64,000 bases of DNA, from positions 1,024,555-1,088,554 of the forward strand of contig NZ_NBOF01000002.1 of NCBI RefSeq assembly GCF_002104475.1, written 5' to 3'. This document shows positions 38,260-48,552 of this stretch, piece after piece (the stretch's first letter is position 1; each line of letters begins with the position of its first letter). The stretch comes from Cognaticolwellia mytili. Its GTDB lineage: Bacteria > Pseudomonadota > Gammaproteobacteria > Enterobacterales > Alteromonadaceae. The notes beneath the pieces were generated by a model. That model was not told the DNA's origin. It ran no database searches and was given only the letters and a program-made list of their open reading frames with translations. Made by a program: the position numbers and the translations under genes.

Positions 38260-39456
38260 ATGAGCAAGGCTATCCTACAAAATATTAATGTTTATCCAAT
38301 CAAATCCAGCGCTGGCATCGAACTATCTTCTAGTTGGGTTGAAGAACTTGGACTAGCCTTTGACCGTCGCTTTGTCGTTGCCGATTTAAACGGTGAGTTT
38401 TTCACTGCTCGAACACAACCTCGCTTATGCCTTATTCAAGCTAACCTTACCGCGTCAGGCATGGTGTTAACAGCGCCTGACATGCCTGCTTTAGTCATTA
38501 CTTACCAAAAGCTAACCAACAACTATGTTGCCGTAAATGTATGGGACGACAGCATTAATGCCCAGCAATGCCTAGCGGACATTAATCAATGGTTTAGAGA
38601 ATACCTGCAATTGCCGTGTCAGCTGTTATTTTATGGTAGTGACTCTCAGCGCTTAGTAAAAAATAAAACATCACCAGTAAGCTTTGCTGATGGCTACCCA
38701 TTGTTGTTAATTTCACAAGCCTCACTTGATGATTTAAATGCTCATTATCAAGCCAGTGAAGCTGCCATTAGCATGGCGCAATTTAGACCTAATATTGTAG
38801 TAAACAACTGTGAAGCTTTTGCAGAAGATACCTGGCAACACATTCGTATTGGCGAAGTTGAATTTGAAATAGTAAAGCCTTGCACACGTTGTATTTTCAC
38901 CACAATTAACCCACAAACGGGTGAAAAACATCAGCAACAAGAGCCATTGAAAACATTAATGAGTTATCGCCAGATTGAAAGTGGCGATGTAATTTTCGGT
39001 CAAAACCTTGTCGCACTAAATCAAGGACAGATAAAGCAAGGCGATCAGGTCGAAGTATTAAAACGCCAATCTCCACCAGCTATTGTCAAGAAAGCTCCCG
39101 TAAAAGCAGTTGATCTTTCGCTTGGTAACAATGAAGCTTCAACCATGATAGTGAAAAAGGCAAAACCTACACTCACTTTTAGTAGCTTTAATAAAACCAT
39201 TAAAGGCAACAACGAACAAACTTTATTAGAGCAAGGTGAAGATGCCGGCCTAATATTACCGTATTCTTGTCGAGCAGGTATGTGTGGTCGTTGTAAAGTT
39301 GAATTGCTTGAAGGTGAAGTAGAACAACATTGCAAAGACGGTTTATCTGATGAAGAGCAACAACAAAACTTTATTTTAAGCTGCAGTTGTACGCCAATTA
39401 CTGATGTTGTTATCAGCCACCCAGAAAGAAAGCGTCGCAATGTTCGAAACGACTAG
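38260..39456 (+). CDS. MOSC domain and 2Fe-2S ferredoxin fusion protein (YcbX-like)
   Basis: The 398-residue protein has a MOSC N-terminal beta-barrel (NVYPIKSSAGIELSSS...FDRRFVVAD), a MOSC domain (about 120-265, with the candidate Mo-cofactor Cys in VKPCTRCIFTTINPQTG) and a C-terminal plant-type ferredoxin. Its cluster ligands are CRAGMCGRC plus CSC near the end. E. coli YcbX has the same architecture and detoxifies N-hydroxylated base analogues with the Mo cofactor. The pxpABC genes follow from 9 bp downstream on the same strand, so they share an operon, though a metabolic link is not obvious. Confidence 0.9.
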   Translation: MSKAILQNINVYPIKSSAGIELSSSWVEELGLAFDRRFVVADLNGEFFTARTQPRLCLIQANLTASGMVLTAPDMPALVITYQKLTNNYVAVNVWDDSINAQQCLADINQWFREYLQLPCQLLFYGSDSQRLVKNKTSPVSFADGYPLLLISQASLDDLNAHYQASEAAISMAQFRPNIVVNNCEAFAEDTWQHIRIGEVEFEIVKPCTRCIFTTINPQTGEKHQQQEPLKTLMSYRQIESGDVIFGQNLVALNQGQIKQGDQVEVLKRQSPPAIVKKAPVKAVDLSLGNNEASTMIVKKAKPTLTFSSFNKTIKGNNEQTLLEQGEDAGLILPYSCRAGMCGRCKVELLEGEVEQHCKDGLSDEEQQQNFILSCSCTPITDVVISHPERKRRNVRND

Positions 39457-39465
39457 GTAAGAAGC

Positions 39466-40200
39466 ATGATGAAATTAAACTGTGATTTAGGTGAATTTAA
39501 AGAAAACAACGACGCAGAGATCATGCCTTACATTGATATGGCAAATATTGCCTGTGGTTTTCATGGTTCTGATGCTTTAACTATTAAAAAAACCGTACAA
39601 CTTGCGGTAAAACATCAAGTCATTATTGGTGCTCACCCCAGCTACCCTGATGTTGAAAACTTTGGTCGTCAATCAATGGTTTTGTCTTCAGATGAGTTAA
39701 TTGCCGTCATTCAATACCAAGTAGGTGCTTTACAGGCATTGTGTCATGCCGAAAACACTTTAGTGACTTATGTTAAGCCCCATGGCGCGCTATATAACGA
39801 CATGATGAAGAATTTAGCTATATTCAAAGACATTTGCCGTGCCGTTGCCCAGCTAAATCAACGTAGTTCACAACCATTAGCGCTGATGATTCAAGCGTTG
39901 AAGAATACACAACCTTTTGAGCAAATTGCCAAAGCACAAAACATCACACTTTATTTTGAAGCCTTTGCCGATCGCGCCTACCAAGATAACGGACTTTTAG
40001 TACCTCGCAGCGAAGCCGGTGCGGTATTAAGCAGCAATGCTGCCGTTGTAGAGCGTTGCCAAAAACTTATCAACAAGCTGCCATTGTTAAGCATCAATAA
40101 CCAACCGCTTGAGTTTCAGCTTGATGCGCTATGCGTACACGGCGATACGCCGAATGCCTTCGCCATGCTTAAAGCATTACGAGAAACTATAAATGTATAA
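39466..40200 (+). CDS. pxpA: 5-oxoprolinase subunit A
   Basis: PxpA, together with PxpB and PxpC, hydrolyses 5-oxoproline (pyroglutamate) to glutamate with ATP. This removes a harmful by-product of glutamate and glutamine chemistry. The 244-residue protein is of the LamB/YcsF family and shows LNCDLGEFKENNDAEIMPYIDMANIACGFH in two adjacent motifs, IGAHPSYPDVENFGRQ, and the C-terminal VHGDTPNA. The start ATG at 39466 is tandem (ATGATG). It lies 9 bp after the MOSC gene and 17 bp before pxpB. Confidence 0.94.
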   Translation: MMKLNCDLGEFKENNDAEIMPYIDMANIACGFHGSDALTIKKTVQLAVKHQVIIGAHPSYPDVENFGRQSMVLSSDELIAVIQYQVGALQALCHAENTLVTYVKPHGALYNDMMKNLAIFKDICRAVAQLNQRSSQPLALMIQALKNTQPFEQIAKAQNITLYFEAFADRAYQDNGLLVPRSEAGAVLSSNAAVVERCQKLINKLPLLSINNQPLEFQLDALCVHGDTPNAFAMLKALRETINV

Positions 40201-40217
40201 CAGCTAAGGTTAACACT

Positions 40218-40970
40218 GTGACGACACAGAAAAACCATCAATTAAGTCCAACATTTAGCATTGAAGTTGTCGCAGAAAACGCAGTGCTGTTAAGTTGGCC
40301 ACAGCAAATATCAGCTAAGCAGCACAACAACATTATCGCGTTGCAGTCAGCGCTCAATCAACAGCTTTCGTCATTAATAGTAGACTCTGTGGCGAGTTAC
40401 CATTGCTTGATGATTTATTACCAATTTCAGCTTATTTCTACTGAGGCACTAATTGAAAGAGTGACCACAATTTCAACTGACACCAATTATGCCCTAAATA
40501 ACCCTGATGATAATTCCTCTAGCGAGCAACAACTTCAAGTCTGTATTCAAATTCCTGTTTACTATGACACCCAGCTGCAATGGGATTTACAGAAAGTTGC
40601 TCAACATTGTGATATCTCAACCGAAGAAGTGATAAAGCAACACAGTTCAACGATTTACCGAAGCTATGCTTTAGGTTTTACGCCCGGCTTTTGTTACTTG
40701 GCTAGCTTACCCAAAGTATTGTCAGTTCCCCGTATGTCGTCACCACGCACCAAAGTACCTAAAGGCGCTGTCGCCATTGCTGAACAGCAAACCGCTGTTT
40801 ATCCTAATGAAAGCCCTGGTGGTTGGCATATTATTGGCCAAACCCCATTAGCTATGTACCAATGTAAAAATGGCAAGTTCATTCCAACCATAACAGTTGG
40901 GCAGCGCGTGCAATTTTATGCAATTTCAAAAACAGAGTTTTTAGCGCTCGAACAAAGAGCCGCACTATGA
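40218..40970 (+). CDS. pxpB: 5-oxoprolinase subunit B (KipI-like)
   Basis: This 250-residue protein is of the KipI/allophanate hydrolase subunit 1 family. The conserved centre is YRSYALGFTPGFCYLASLP, then SPRTKVPKGAVAIAEQQTAVYP and SPGGWHIIGQTP, all typical. It pairs with PxpC (KipA). The start codon is GTG at 40218, just after a run of gene-proximal bases without a strong binding site. The next gene starts 7 bp after the stop. The 80-residue N-terminal domain is less conserved. It acts in the cytoplasm as part of the PxpABC complex. Confidence 0.93.
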   Translation: MTTQKNHQLSPTFSIEVVAENAVLLSWPQQISAKQHNNIIALQSALNQQLSSLIVDSVASYHCLMIYYQFQLISTEALIERVTTISTDTNYALNNPDDNSSSEQQLQVCIQIPVYYDTQLQWDLQKVAQHCDISTEEVIKQHSSTIYRSYALGFTPGFCYLASLPKVLSVPRMSSPRTKVPKGAVAIAEQQTAVYPNESPGGWHIIGQTPLAMYQCKNGKFIPTITVGQRVQFYAISKTEFLALEQRAAL

Positions 40971-40977
40971 GTAGAAA

Positions 40978-42027
40978 ATGATGACAACTAACTACTTAGA
41001 AATACTGGCAATAAATGGTAAAGCAAGTATTCAAGATATTGGTCGCCTCAACACCCAACATTTAGGTTTTAGTGTCAGTGGCGCTGCCGATGAACATGCT
41101 TACCTTTATGCCAATAAACTCATTGCTGATCATTACAGAAAAATAGCAGCTTCCGATGAAAGTACGCAAAAAAAGTGTCCGGCGTTAGAGATCACATTAG
41201 GTCAAATTACCTTACGAGCAAATACAGCCTGCACTGTTGCTATCGCAGGCGCTGACTGCCAAGTAAAATTAAATGAAACCCTGATCAGTAATTGGCAATG
41301 CTATCAATTACAAGCCGGCGATATTATCGACTTTGCCATGCCAAAAAGTGGTTTGCATAGTTATTTAGCTGTAATGGGCGGCGTTAAAGGTGATGAAAAG
41401 CAACAAGCTTGGCTGAGCAGTTTTGCTCAAACTGAAAACGAAATGGCGTTAAATGTTATTGGCAACAAACTAAAAGCGGGAAGTAAGTTATTTTTCCCAA
41501 AGCAGGAGCTATTGACGGCTACGACAGCACAAAAGCAAAGCTTAAAAAGCTCCAAGCAACTTACCTTCTTTGAACCTAATGCGCCTGAACTGTTCTACCC
41601 TCAATCACAAATCACTTTGCGCTTTATTGCCAGCACCCTGTTTTTACAATTCCCCCCTAAAAAGCAAAGCGCTTTTTTAGCAACCAACTATGTTATATCG
41701 CCAGACAGTAACCGCATGGGCTATCGCTTAGCATTAAAAAATAGACCTATACCAAAGAATAAAATACTGGCTGATAAATTACGTGAAAACTGTGTATTAT
41801 CAAAACCAGTAACCTACGGCATGATACAATTTCCAACGAATGAACAACCGATAATCTTAATGAAAGAACGCCAAACCATGGGTGGATATCCGGTATTAGG
41901 CAGTATTATGCAAACAGATTTGTTTCGATTAAGCCAAATGCGCCCAGGTCAAGGTGTTACTTTTTCACTAACTAACTACCAACAAGCTCAACAACAATTA
42001 CAAGCCTTCTATAAAAAATTCATATAA
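40978..42027 (+). CDS. pxpC: 5-oxoprolinase subunit C (KipA-like)
   Basis: This 349-residue protein is of the KipA/allophanate hydrolase subunit 2 family. It opens with INGKASIQDIGRLNTQHLGFSVSGAADEHAYLYAN, typical in content and position, and has ISPDSNRMGYRLALKN and PVTYGMIQFPTNEQPIILMKERQTMGGYPVLG in the C-terminal half. It completes the pxpABC set in the same order as in E. coli and B. subtilis. No terminator is visible directly after it, and the next gene is 465 bp away. Confidence 0.93.
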   Translation: MMTTNYLEILAINGKASIQDIGRLNTQHLGFSVSGAADEHAYLYANKLIADHYRKIAASDESTQKKCPALEITLGQITLRANTACTVAIAGADCQVKLNETLISNWQCYQLQAGDIIDFAMPKSGLHSYLAVMGGVKGDEKQQAWLSSFAQTENEMALNVIGNKLKAGSKLFFPKQELLTATTAQKQSLKSSKQLTFFEPNAPELFYPQSQITLRFIASTLFLQFPPKKQSAFLATNYVISPDSNRMGYRLALKNRPIPKNKILADKLRENCVLSKPVTYGMIQFPTNEQPIILMKERQTMGGYPVLGSIMQTDLFRLSQMRPGQGVTFSLTNYQQAQQQLQAFYKKFI

Positions 42028-42491
42028 ATTTACATTTCTCTCGACAAAACGCCCCACTATATAGTTAGTAATAGTTATCATTCGTTTACAAACTTAAAAT
42101 ATTCACTGTATTTCAAAGGTCCAGTTTTCGATGAGTTCCCCTAAAAATGCACTCATTTATTGTTCCAGATCAGCTTTGCGACACTAATCATGAGTTTTTC
42201 GCTTTTTATCATTCTCATTCGACCAGAGTAGTGCTAATTTTAGCGCATTAAAAAGTTACTCGTTTTTTGAACAGCTCTGCAAAGCATAAATAGCATGAGC
42301 AATAGCCAAGCATTTTTTTGCAATTCAAAATTGTTATGTAACGATATGTAATTAAATAAAAATTTTGTTTGTTATGACAAATTATAATTATTAAAAACTG
42401 CCTTAAACAAGCTGGAATTTTTGACTAACTTATTACTACAGTTGATTAAAAAATAAACTCTCTCAAGTTTAAAACATTAAGGTTTGATATT
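42028..42491. other. Promoter region of the porin gene, no gene seen
   Basis: A long AT-rich intergenic stretch of 464 bp. It must hold the promoter and a leader for the porin gene, but no named operator was recognised. The ribosome binding site is AAGG about ten bases before the ATG at 42492. Confidence 0.35.
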
Positions 42492-43694
42492 ATGAAAACT
42501 AACATAAAATACACTTCTTTAGCTCTACTTTCAGCTTCACTTTTAAGTGCGCCATTAGCATTCGCAGAAGAAAATGCCGTTGCTTCAGGTGTTAAAAAAG
42601 CACTTTCAGATAGCACTGTTAAACTTAGCTTCCGTGCTCGTTACGAAGGCGTAGATCAAGACGGTATTGATGACACTGCAAGCGCATTAACATTAAAAAG
42701 TCGTATCACTGCAAATACAGGTAGCTTTGAAGGTTTCTCTGCAGGCGTTGAAGTTGATAACGTTACTGACATCATCGACAACTACAACAGCACAACTAAT
42801 GGCGAAACTGATTACCCTGTCGTTGCCGATCCAACAGGTACTGATGTAAACCAATTTTTCTTAAAGTACACAGCTGATAACTTTTCAGCAACTGCTGGTC
42901 GTCAACGCATTTTACACAACAACCAACGTTTTGTTGGCGGTGTAGGTTGGAGACAAAATGAGCAAACTTACGATGGTTACCGTTTCCAAATTAACCCGGC
43001 AAAAGGTTTCTCAGCAGATTACAGCTACATCTATAACGTAAACCGTATCTTTGGCCCAGACAGCCCTAAAGCTGATTTACACGGTCAATTCCATTTATTA
43101 AATACTGGTTACAAAATCAATAAAGAGCATAAAGTTAATGCTTACGCATACTTACTTGATTTTGACACAGCAGCAGCTTTATCAACTGATACTTACGGTG
43201 TTAGCTACAACGGTAAGTTTGGCCCGGTAATGGTTAACGCTGCATACGCTACACAAAGTGAAGCTGGTGACAATGCTACTGACTTTAGTGCTGATTACTA
43301 CAACTTTGAAGTAGGCACAAAAGTAAGTTCAGTAACATTATCAGCCGGTATTGAGTCTTTAGGTAGTGATAATGGTGTTGCTTTCTCAACACCTTTAGCA
43401 ACTTTGCACAAGTTCCAAGGTTTTGCTGATAAATTCTTAGGCACTCCAAGTCAAGGTGTTGAAGATATCTACGTTACAGCTAAAACAAAAGTAAATGGTA
43501 TCAAGCTTTCTGCTACTTACCATGACTTATCTTCAGACGTTGATGGCATTGACTATGGTTCAGAGATTGACGTTGCTGCAGGTTACGCATTTAACAAAAA
43601 CTACAGTGTTCTAGTTAAATTGGCTAGCTACAGCGCCGATGATCATGCAAGCGACACTGATAAACTTTGGGTACAAGTTGCCGCTAAATTCTAA
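42492..43694 (+). CDS. Outer-membrane porin-like beta-barrel protein
   Basis: This 400-residue protein has a clear signal peptide (MKTNIKYTSLALLSASLLSA, cleavage after AFA at about 25). The rest is alternating polar/hydrophobic strands with Gly/Asn/Asp-rich turns, ending in a terminal Phe (WVQVAAKF), the outer-membrane assembly signal. The content AGRQRILHNNQRFVGGVGWRQNEQTYDG resembles the alginate-export/OprD-like porin group. Codon usage is biased toward a few codons, as in highly expressed genes. The role is probably uptake of small solutes, with the substrate unknown. Confidence 0.88.
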   Translation: MKTNIKYTSLALLSASLLSAPLAFAEENAVASGVKKALSDSTVKLSFRARYEGVDQDGIDDTASALTLKSRITANTGSFEGFSAGVEVDNVTDIIDNYNSTTNGETDYPVVADPTGTDVNQFFLKYTADNFSATAGRQRILHNNQRFVGGVGWRQNEQTYDGYRFQINPAKGFSADYSYIYNVNRIFGPDSPKADLHGQFHLLNTGYKINKEHKVNAYAYLLDFDTAAALSTDTYGVSYNGKFGPVMVNAAYATQSEAGDNATDFSADYYNFEVGTKVSSVTLSAGIESLGSDNGVAFSTPLATLHKFQGFADKFLGTPSQGVEDIYVTAKTKVNGIKLSATYHDLSSDVDGIDYGSEIDVAAGYAFNKNYSVLVKLASYSADDHASDTDKLWVQVAAKF

Positions 43695-43743
43695 ATTCAA
43701 TTAAATTGATTTAATTCGCTATGGTACCTAGCGTAGAAAAATA

Positions 43744-43778
43744 AAAAGGGTTTAAACATAATGTTTAAACCCTTTTTT
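43744..43778 (+). terminator. Strong intrinsic terminator after the porin gene
   Basis: AAAAAGGGTTTAAACAT and ATGTTTAAACCCTTTTTT form a long near-perfect stem with a tiny loop and a T-tract. It begins about 50 bp past the stop. Confidence 0.9.
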
Positions 43779-44041
43779 ATGTTCAGGCCTCTCTCAGACT
43801 TCCTATCTTTCGAGGCATTAGTGCATCCCTGCACGTCGAAGTACGGTATAACGCGGGTGCATGGATGCACAAGAGCGTATATGTACAGGAAATTCGGTAT
43901 GCCACTACAATGTGAAAAGTATCGATAGCTGTTAAATTTCAACCTAAAGTTTGTTCAGGCCAAGTCTAGGGGTAGAATGGCTATAGATAAAAGATTAGAA
44001 TAGCATCCGCTTTATGGTTTCAATTCTATGTAGGTATTTTT
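43779..44041. other. Intergenic region with a structured repeat
   Basis: There is no gene. The stretch 43821-43870 is an inverted repeat of the kind scattered in marine gammaproteobacterial genomes (see its own entry). The pabA promoter must lie in the remainder. Confidence 0.4.
43821..43870. repeat. Possible interspersed palindromic repeat
   Basis: GTGCATCC (43821-43828) and GGATGCAC (43863-43870) are perfect arms flanking an inner sequence that itself contains CTGCACGTC and GCGGGTGCAT. The nearby local composition (CGAAGTACGGTATAACGCGG) is more GC-rich than its surroundings. It looks like a REP-type or short interspersed repeat, but only one copy is in the window. Confidence 0.45.
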
Positions 44042-44623
44042 TTGTTATTAATGATCGATAACTATGATTCTTTTACTTTTAACTTAGTGCATTATTTTCA
44101 AACGCTTGGTCAAGAAGTATTAGTCGTTAGAAACGATGAAATCAGTATTAATGCAATCGCTGAACTCGCACCACAATATATTGTTATATCACCGGGCCCT
44201 AGTGATCCTGATGCGGCTGGTCTTTCTCTCGCGATTATTGATAAATATAAAGGTTTGATCCCAATATTAGGGGTTTGTTTGGGTCATCAATGTATTGCCC
44301 AGCACTTTGGTGCTAATATCATTAAAGCCAATAAGGTAATGCACGGAAAAACGAGCGCTATATTACATAATGAGCAAGGCCTATTTAACGCTTTAAAATT
44401 GCCTTTGACTGTGACTCGCTATCACTCGTTAATTGTTGATAGTCATACTTTACCTGATGAATTAGAAGTGACGGCATGGTTATCAAACCATAATCAAATG
44501 GAAGTTATGGCTTTGCAGCATAAGCATTTGGCAATAGCAAGTGTACAGTTTCATCCTGAATCTGTATTAACTGAGCAAGGTCATCAATTATTGCAAAATT
44601 TTATTGACCAATATTCTATTTAG
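44042..44623 (+). CDS. pabA: Glutamine amidotransferase, aminodeoxychorismate/anthranilate synthase component II
   Basis: The protein transfers ammonia from glutamine to chorismate, for p-aminobenzoate (folate) or anthranilate (tryptophan). The TTG at 44042 is taken as start: AGG lies seven bases upstream and it gives MLLMIDNYDSFTFNL, matching PabA. The ATG at 44051 would cut into the conserved strand. The 193-residue protein has Cys79 in LGVCLGHQ, plus the later His and Glu in QFHPES. It is not next to trp genes and its position beside the ast cluster matches PabA in Shewanella. Confidence 0.9.
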   Translation: MLLMIDNYDSFTFNLVHYFQTLGQEVLVVRNDEISINAIAELAPQYIVISPGPSDPDAAGLSLAIIDKYKGLIPILGVCLGHQCIAQHFGANIIKANKVMHGKTSAILHNEQGLFNALKLPLTVTRYHSLIVDSHTLPDELEVTAWLSNHNQMEVMALQHKHLAIASVQFHPESVLTEQGHQLLQNFIDQYSI

Positions 44624-44708
44624 AAAATGAATAACACTAATGAAATAAAGCCGTTAGCCGATAACTTGACTAGCCACTAAACAATAGCAAACCTAAAATT
44701 AAGCCCTG

Positions 44709-45854
44709 ATGCAAATATTTGAAGATAACAAATTGGTTTCCCCCATCTATAGTCGAGCCCTTAGTCTTGCGATTAGTAAAGACTTTGCTCAACAAAAAAG
44801 TGGAAAAATTTACACTGCTACCCAACAAAATAGTGAGCAGACTAATCGTCGACGTGAATTACTCGCCGTAGAAGAAGAAACTAATAAAAATAAAATTATT
44901 CAGGCTCACGGCCAAGAGCACTTCAAAACTCAAGTCATGAATAAGCTCTTTAATAAAGTCACCAGCCAAGTTAATAAAGCATTCGACAATAAAGAGAACC
45001 TTTACAACAACGTCTTAAAAATCGAAGATGAAGCTCCCTCTATCATGGAAATATTAGCGGTAAAAGCAGCATCAATTAACCGTATCGCACCACTGGTAAA
45101 AGGCTTGCCTTGGCTATGCACTGAGCTCATTAGTTTAGTTAATAAACCACAATACCGTAAACGCTCCGACGTACAAGTGACCGAGCCAAACCTAGCACTA
45201 AGCTACGTTGGTCTCGACAATTTAAAATTAGTCATGCCTACCTTTATGCTAAAGCATTGGTTGCCTACCAGTACCGCGCCATTTCCATTAATGAAAAGAA
45301 AACTATGGAACGATAGTTTATCAATAGCTTTAGCCTCACAAAAATTAGCACAAGAGCAAGGTTTGGATGAATTTTCTGCTTTTACTGCTGGTATGTTAAG
45401 TAATTTGGGGCTTTTAGCCGTCACCCAAGAGTTTCTTAATACTTATAATGAACTGTATACGGAAGAGCTACGTGACGCTTACGAAAGTAAAGATAAAAAA
45501 CTACACGACGTATTGGTCGAAATTGAAGCACCACCAGAATTACTGTTAGAACAATTAATACAGCGTAGTAGTAAAATGGCAGCGGATATGGTGGAATTAA
45601 TGCGCTTTGACCGTTTGCAAATAACCGAGGCCTTATTTGACTTGGCTTACGCAAACAATGTTGCTCATATGTGTCCAATAGCCAAGATAGTCGCCAAAGC
45701 AAAAGCCTACATTGCTTTTAGAAGCTTAGCAAAAGAGGATTTAATTATTACTGATGAAGCCAAAGCCTTATTGACGGCAGGCCAGTTGAGCACTAAAGAC
45801 ATTGCTCTGCTGAAGAAAAGCGATATTGACCATATAAAATTAATTTTTAACTAA
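44709..45854 (+). CDS. HDOD domain protein
   Basis: This 381-residue protein has an HDOD domain (about 105-300), a relative of HD phosphodiesterases without the catalytic His-Asp pair. The pattern SIMEILAVKAASINRIAPL...WNDSLSIALASQKLAQEQG...FTAGMLSNLGLLAV fits the fold. The N-terminal 100 residues are variable, with a basic stretch. HDOD proteins act in signalling, motility or stress in other bacteria, but the role here is unknown. It lies between pabA and astC, with 85 bp on the pabA side. Confidence 0.82.
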   Translation: MQIFEDNKLVSPIYSRALSLAISKDFAQQKSGKIYTATQQNSEQTNRRRELLAVEEETNKNKIIQAHGQEHFKTQVMNKLFNKVTSQVNKAFDNKENLYNNVLKIEDEAPSIMEILAVKAASINRIAPLVKGLPWLCTELISLVNKPQYRKRSDVQVTEPNLALSYVGLDNLKLVMPTFMLKHWLPTSTAPFPLMKRKLWNDSLSIALASQKLAQEQGLDEFSAFTAGMLSNLGLLAVTQEFLNTYNELYTEELRDAYESKDKKLHDVLVEIEAPPELLLEQLIQRSSKMAADMVELMRFDRLQITEALFDLAYANNVAHMCPIAKIVAKAKAYIAFRSLAKEDLIITDEAKALLTAGQLSTKDIALLKKSDIDHIKLIFN

Positions 45855-47406
<1,552 letters not shown>

Positions 47407-47476
47407 GTATCTATTATTAAAAACAACTAAACACTTTCATTATGGCGGTGTTTAGTTGTCTCACTGAGAGTTTTCT

Positions 47477-48493
47477 ATGATTATTATACGCCCTATACAA
47501 AACAGTGATTATGATGCACTTCATCGTATTGCTGTTGAGTCAGGACACGGTTTTACATCACTACCGGTCAACGAAGATTTGTTGAAAAAACGTATTTCTC
47601 ATGCAGAAGTATCTTTTAATAGCTCAGTTACTCAAGCAGGTAACGAAGGCTACTTATTCGTTATGGAAGATACGACAACAGGTGAAGTTGTTGGTACTAG
47701 TGGCATTGAAGCTGCGGTTGGTCTAGACGATGCATTTTATCATTACCACTTAGGTAAAGTTGTGCATAGCTCTCGTGAGCTTAATATCTACAATACAGTG
47801 GAAACGTTATCTTTGTGTAACGACTATACTGGCGCTTCAGAAATTTGTACTTTATTTTTGAGCGAAAGCCATCGTAAAAATAGTAACGGACGTTGTTTAT
47901 CACGCTTTCGTTTTCTGTTTATGGCTGAACATACTGAACGCTTTTCAGAAACCGTTATTGCAGAAATGCGTGGTGTTTCAGACGAAGACGGTTCATCACC
48001 TTTCTGGAAATGGTTAGAAGAGCACTTTTTCTCACTAGACTTCCCTACAGCCGATTACTTAACCGGCATAGGTAGAAAAGAGTTTATTGCAGAATTAATG
48101 CCTAAATACCCAATTTACGTCAGTTTATTGAGCCCTGAAGCACAACAAGTGATTAACAAGGTGCATCCAAAAACGGTGCCTGCCTTAAGATTACTTGAAG
48201 CGGAAGGATTTTCTCGTCGCGGTTACGTTGACATTTTTGATGGCGGCCCTACAGTTGAAACGCAAACAGCGTTAGTTAAAACTGTCCGTCAAAGCCAAAA
48301 ATGCCAAGTATTAATTGGCGATGTTGCTAATGATAATAAATATATTATTTGTAATAGCAAAGTAGCAGACTTTAGAGCAACACAAGCGCCAGTATTATTA
48401 CGTGAAACTGCCAATCAAGTGGTGGTATCACAAGCGGTTGCCGATGCACTAATGGTTAATGAAGGAGACTGGGTTCGCCTAGTTGCTAATTAA
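47477..48493 (+). CDS. astA: Arginine N-succinyltransferase
   Basis: AstA transfers a succinyl group from succinyl-CoA to arginine, the first step of the ammonia-producing arginine catabolic pathway. The 338-residue protein has the family blocks ESGHGFTSLPVNEDLL, ELNIYNTVETLSLCNDYTG, SRFRFLFMAEH and LEAEGFSRRGYVDIFDGGPTVE. It lies 70 bp after astC and 59 bp before astD, so it is in the same operon. The downstream steps by AstB and AstE are not in the window. Confidence 0.95.
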   Translation: MIIIRPIQNSDYDALHRIAVESGHGFTSLPVNEDLLKKRISHAEVSFNSSVTQAGNEGYLFVMEDTTTGEVVGTSGIEAAVGLDDAFYHYHLGKVVHSSRELNIYNTVETLSLCNDYTGASEICTLFLSESHRKNSNGRCLSRFRFLFMAEHTERFSETVIAEMRGVSDEDGSSPFWKWLEEHFFSLDFPTADYLTGIGRKEFIAELMPKYPIYVSLLSPEAQQVINKVHPKTVPALRLLEAEGFSRRGYVDIFDGGPTVETQTALVKTVRQSQKCQVLIGDVANDNKYIICNSKVADFRATQAPVLLRETANQVVVSQAVADALMVNEGDWVRLVAN

Positions 48494-48552
48494 TCAACAG
48501 TCTTAATTTATTACGATACTCATGAGCGATAAACGCGCAGAGGAAAAAAACA

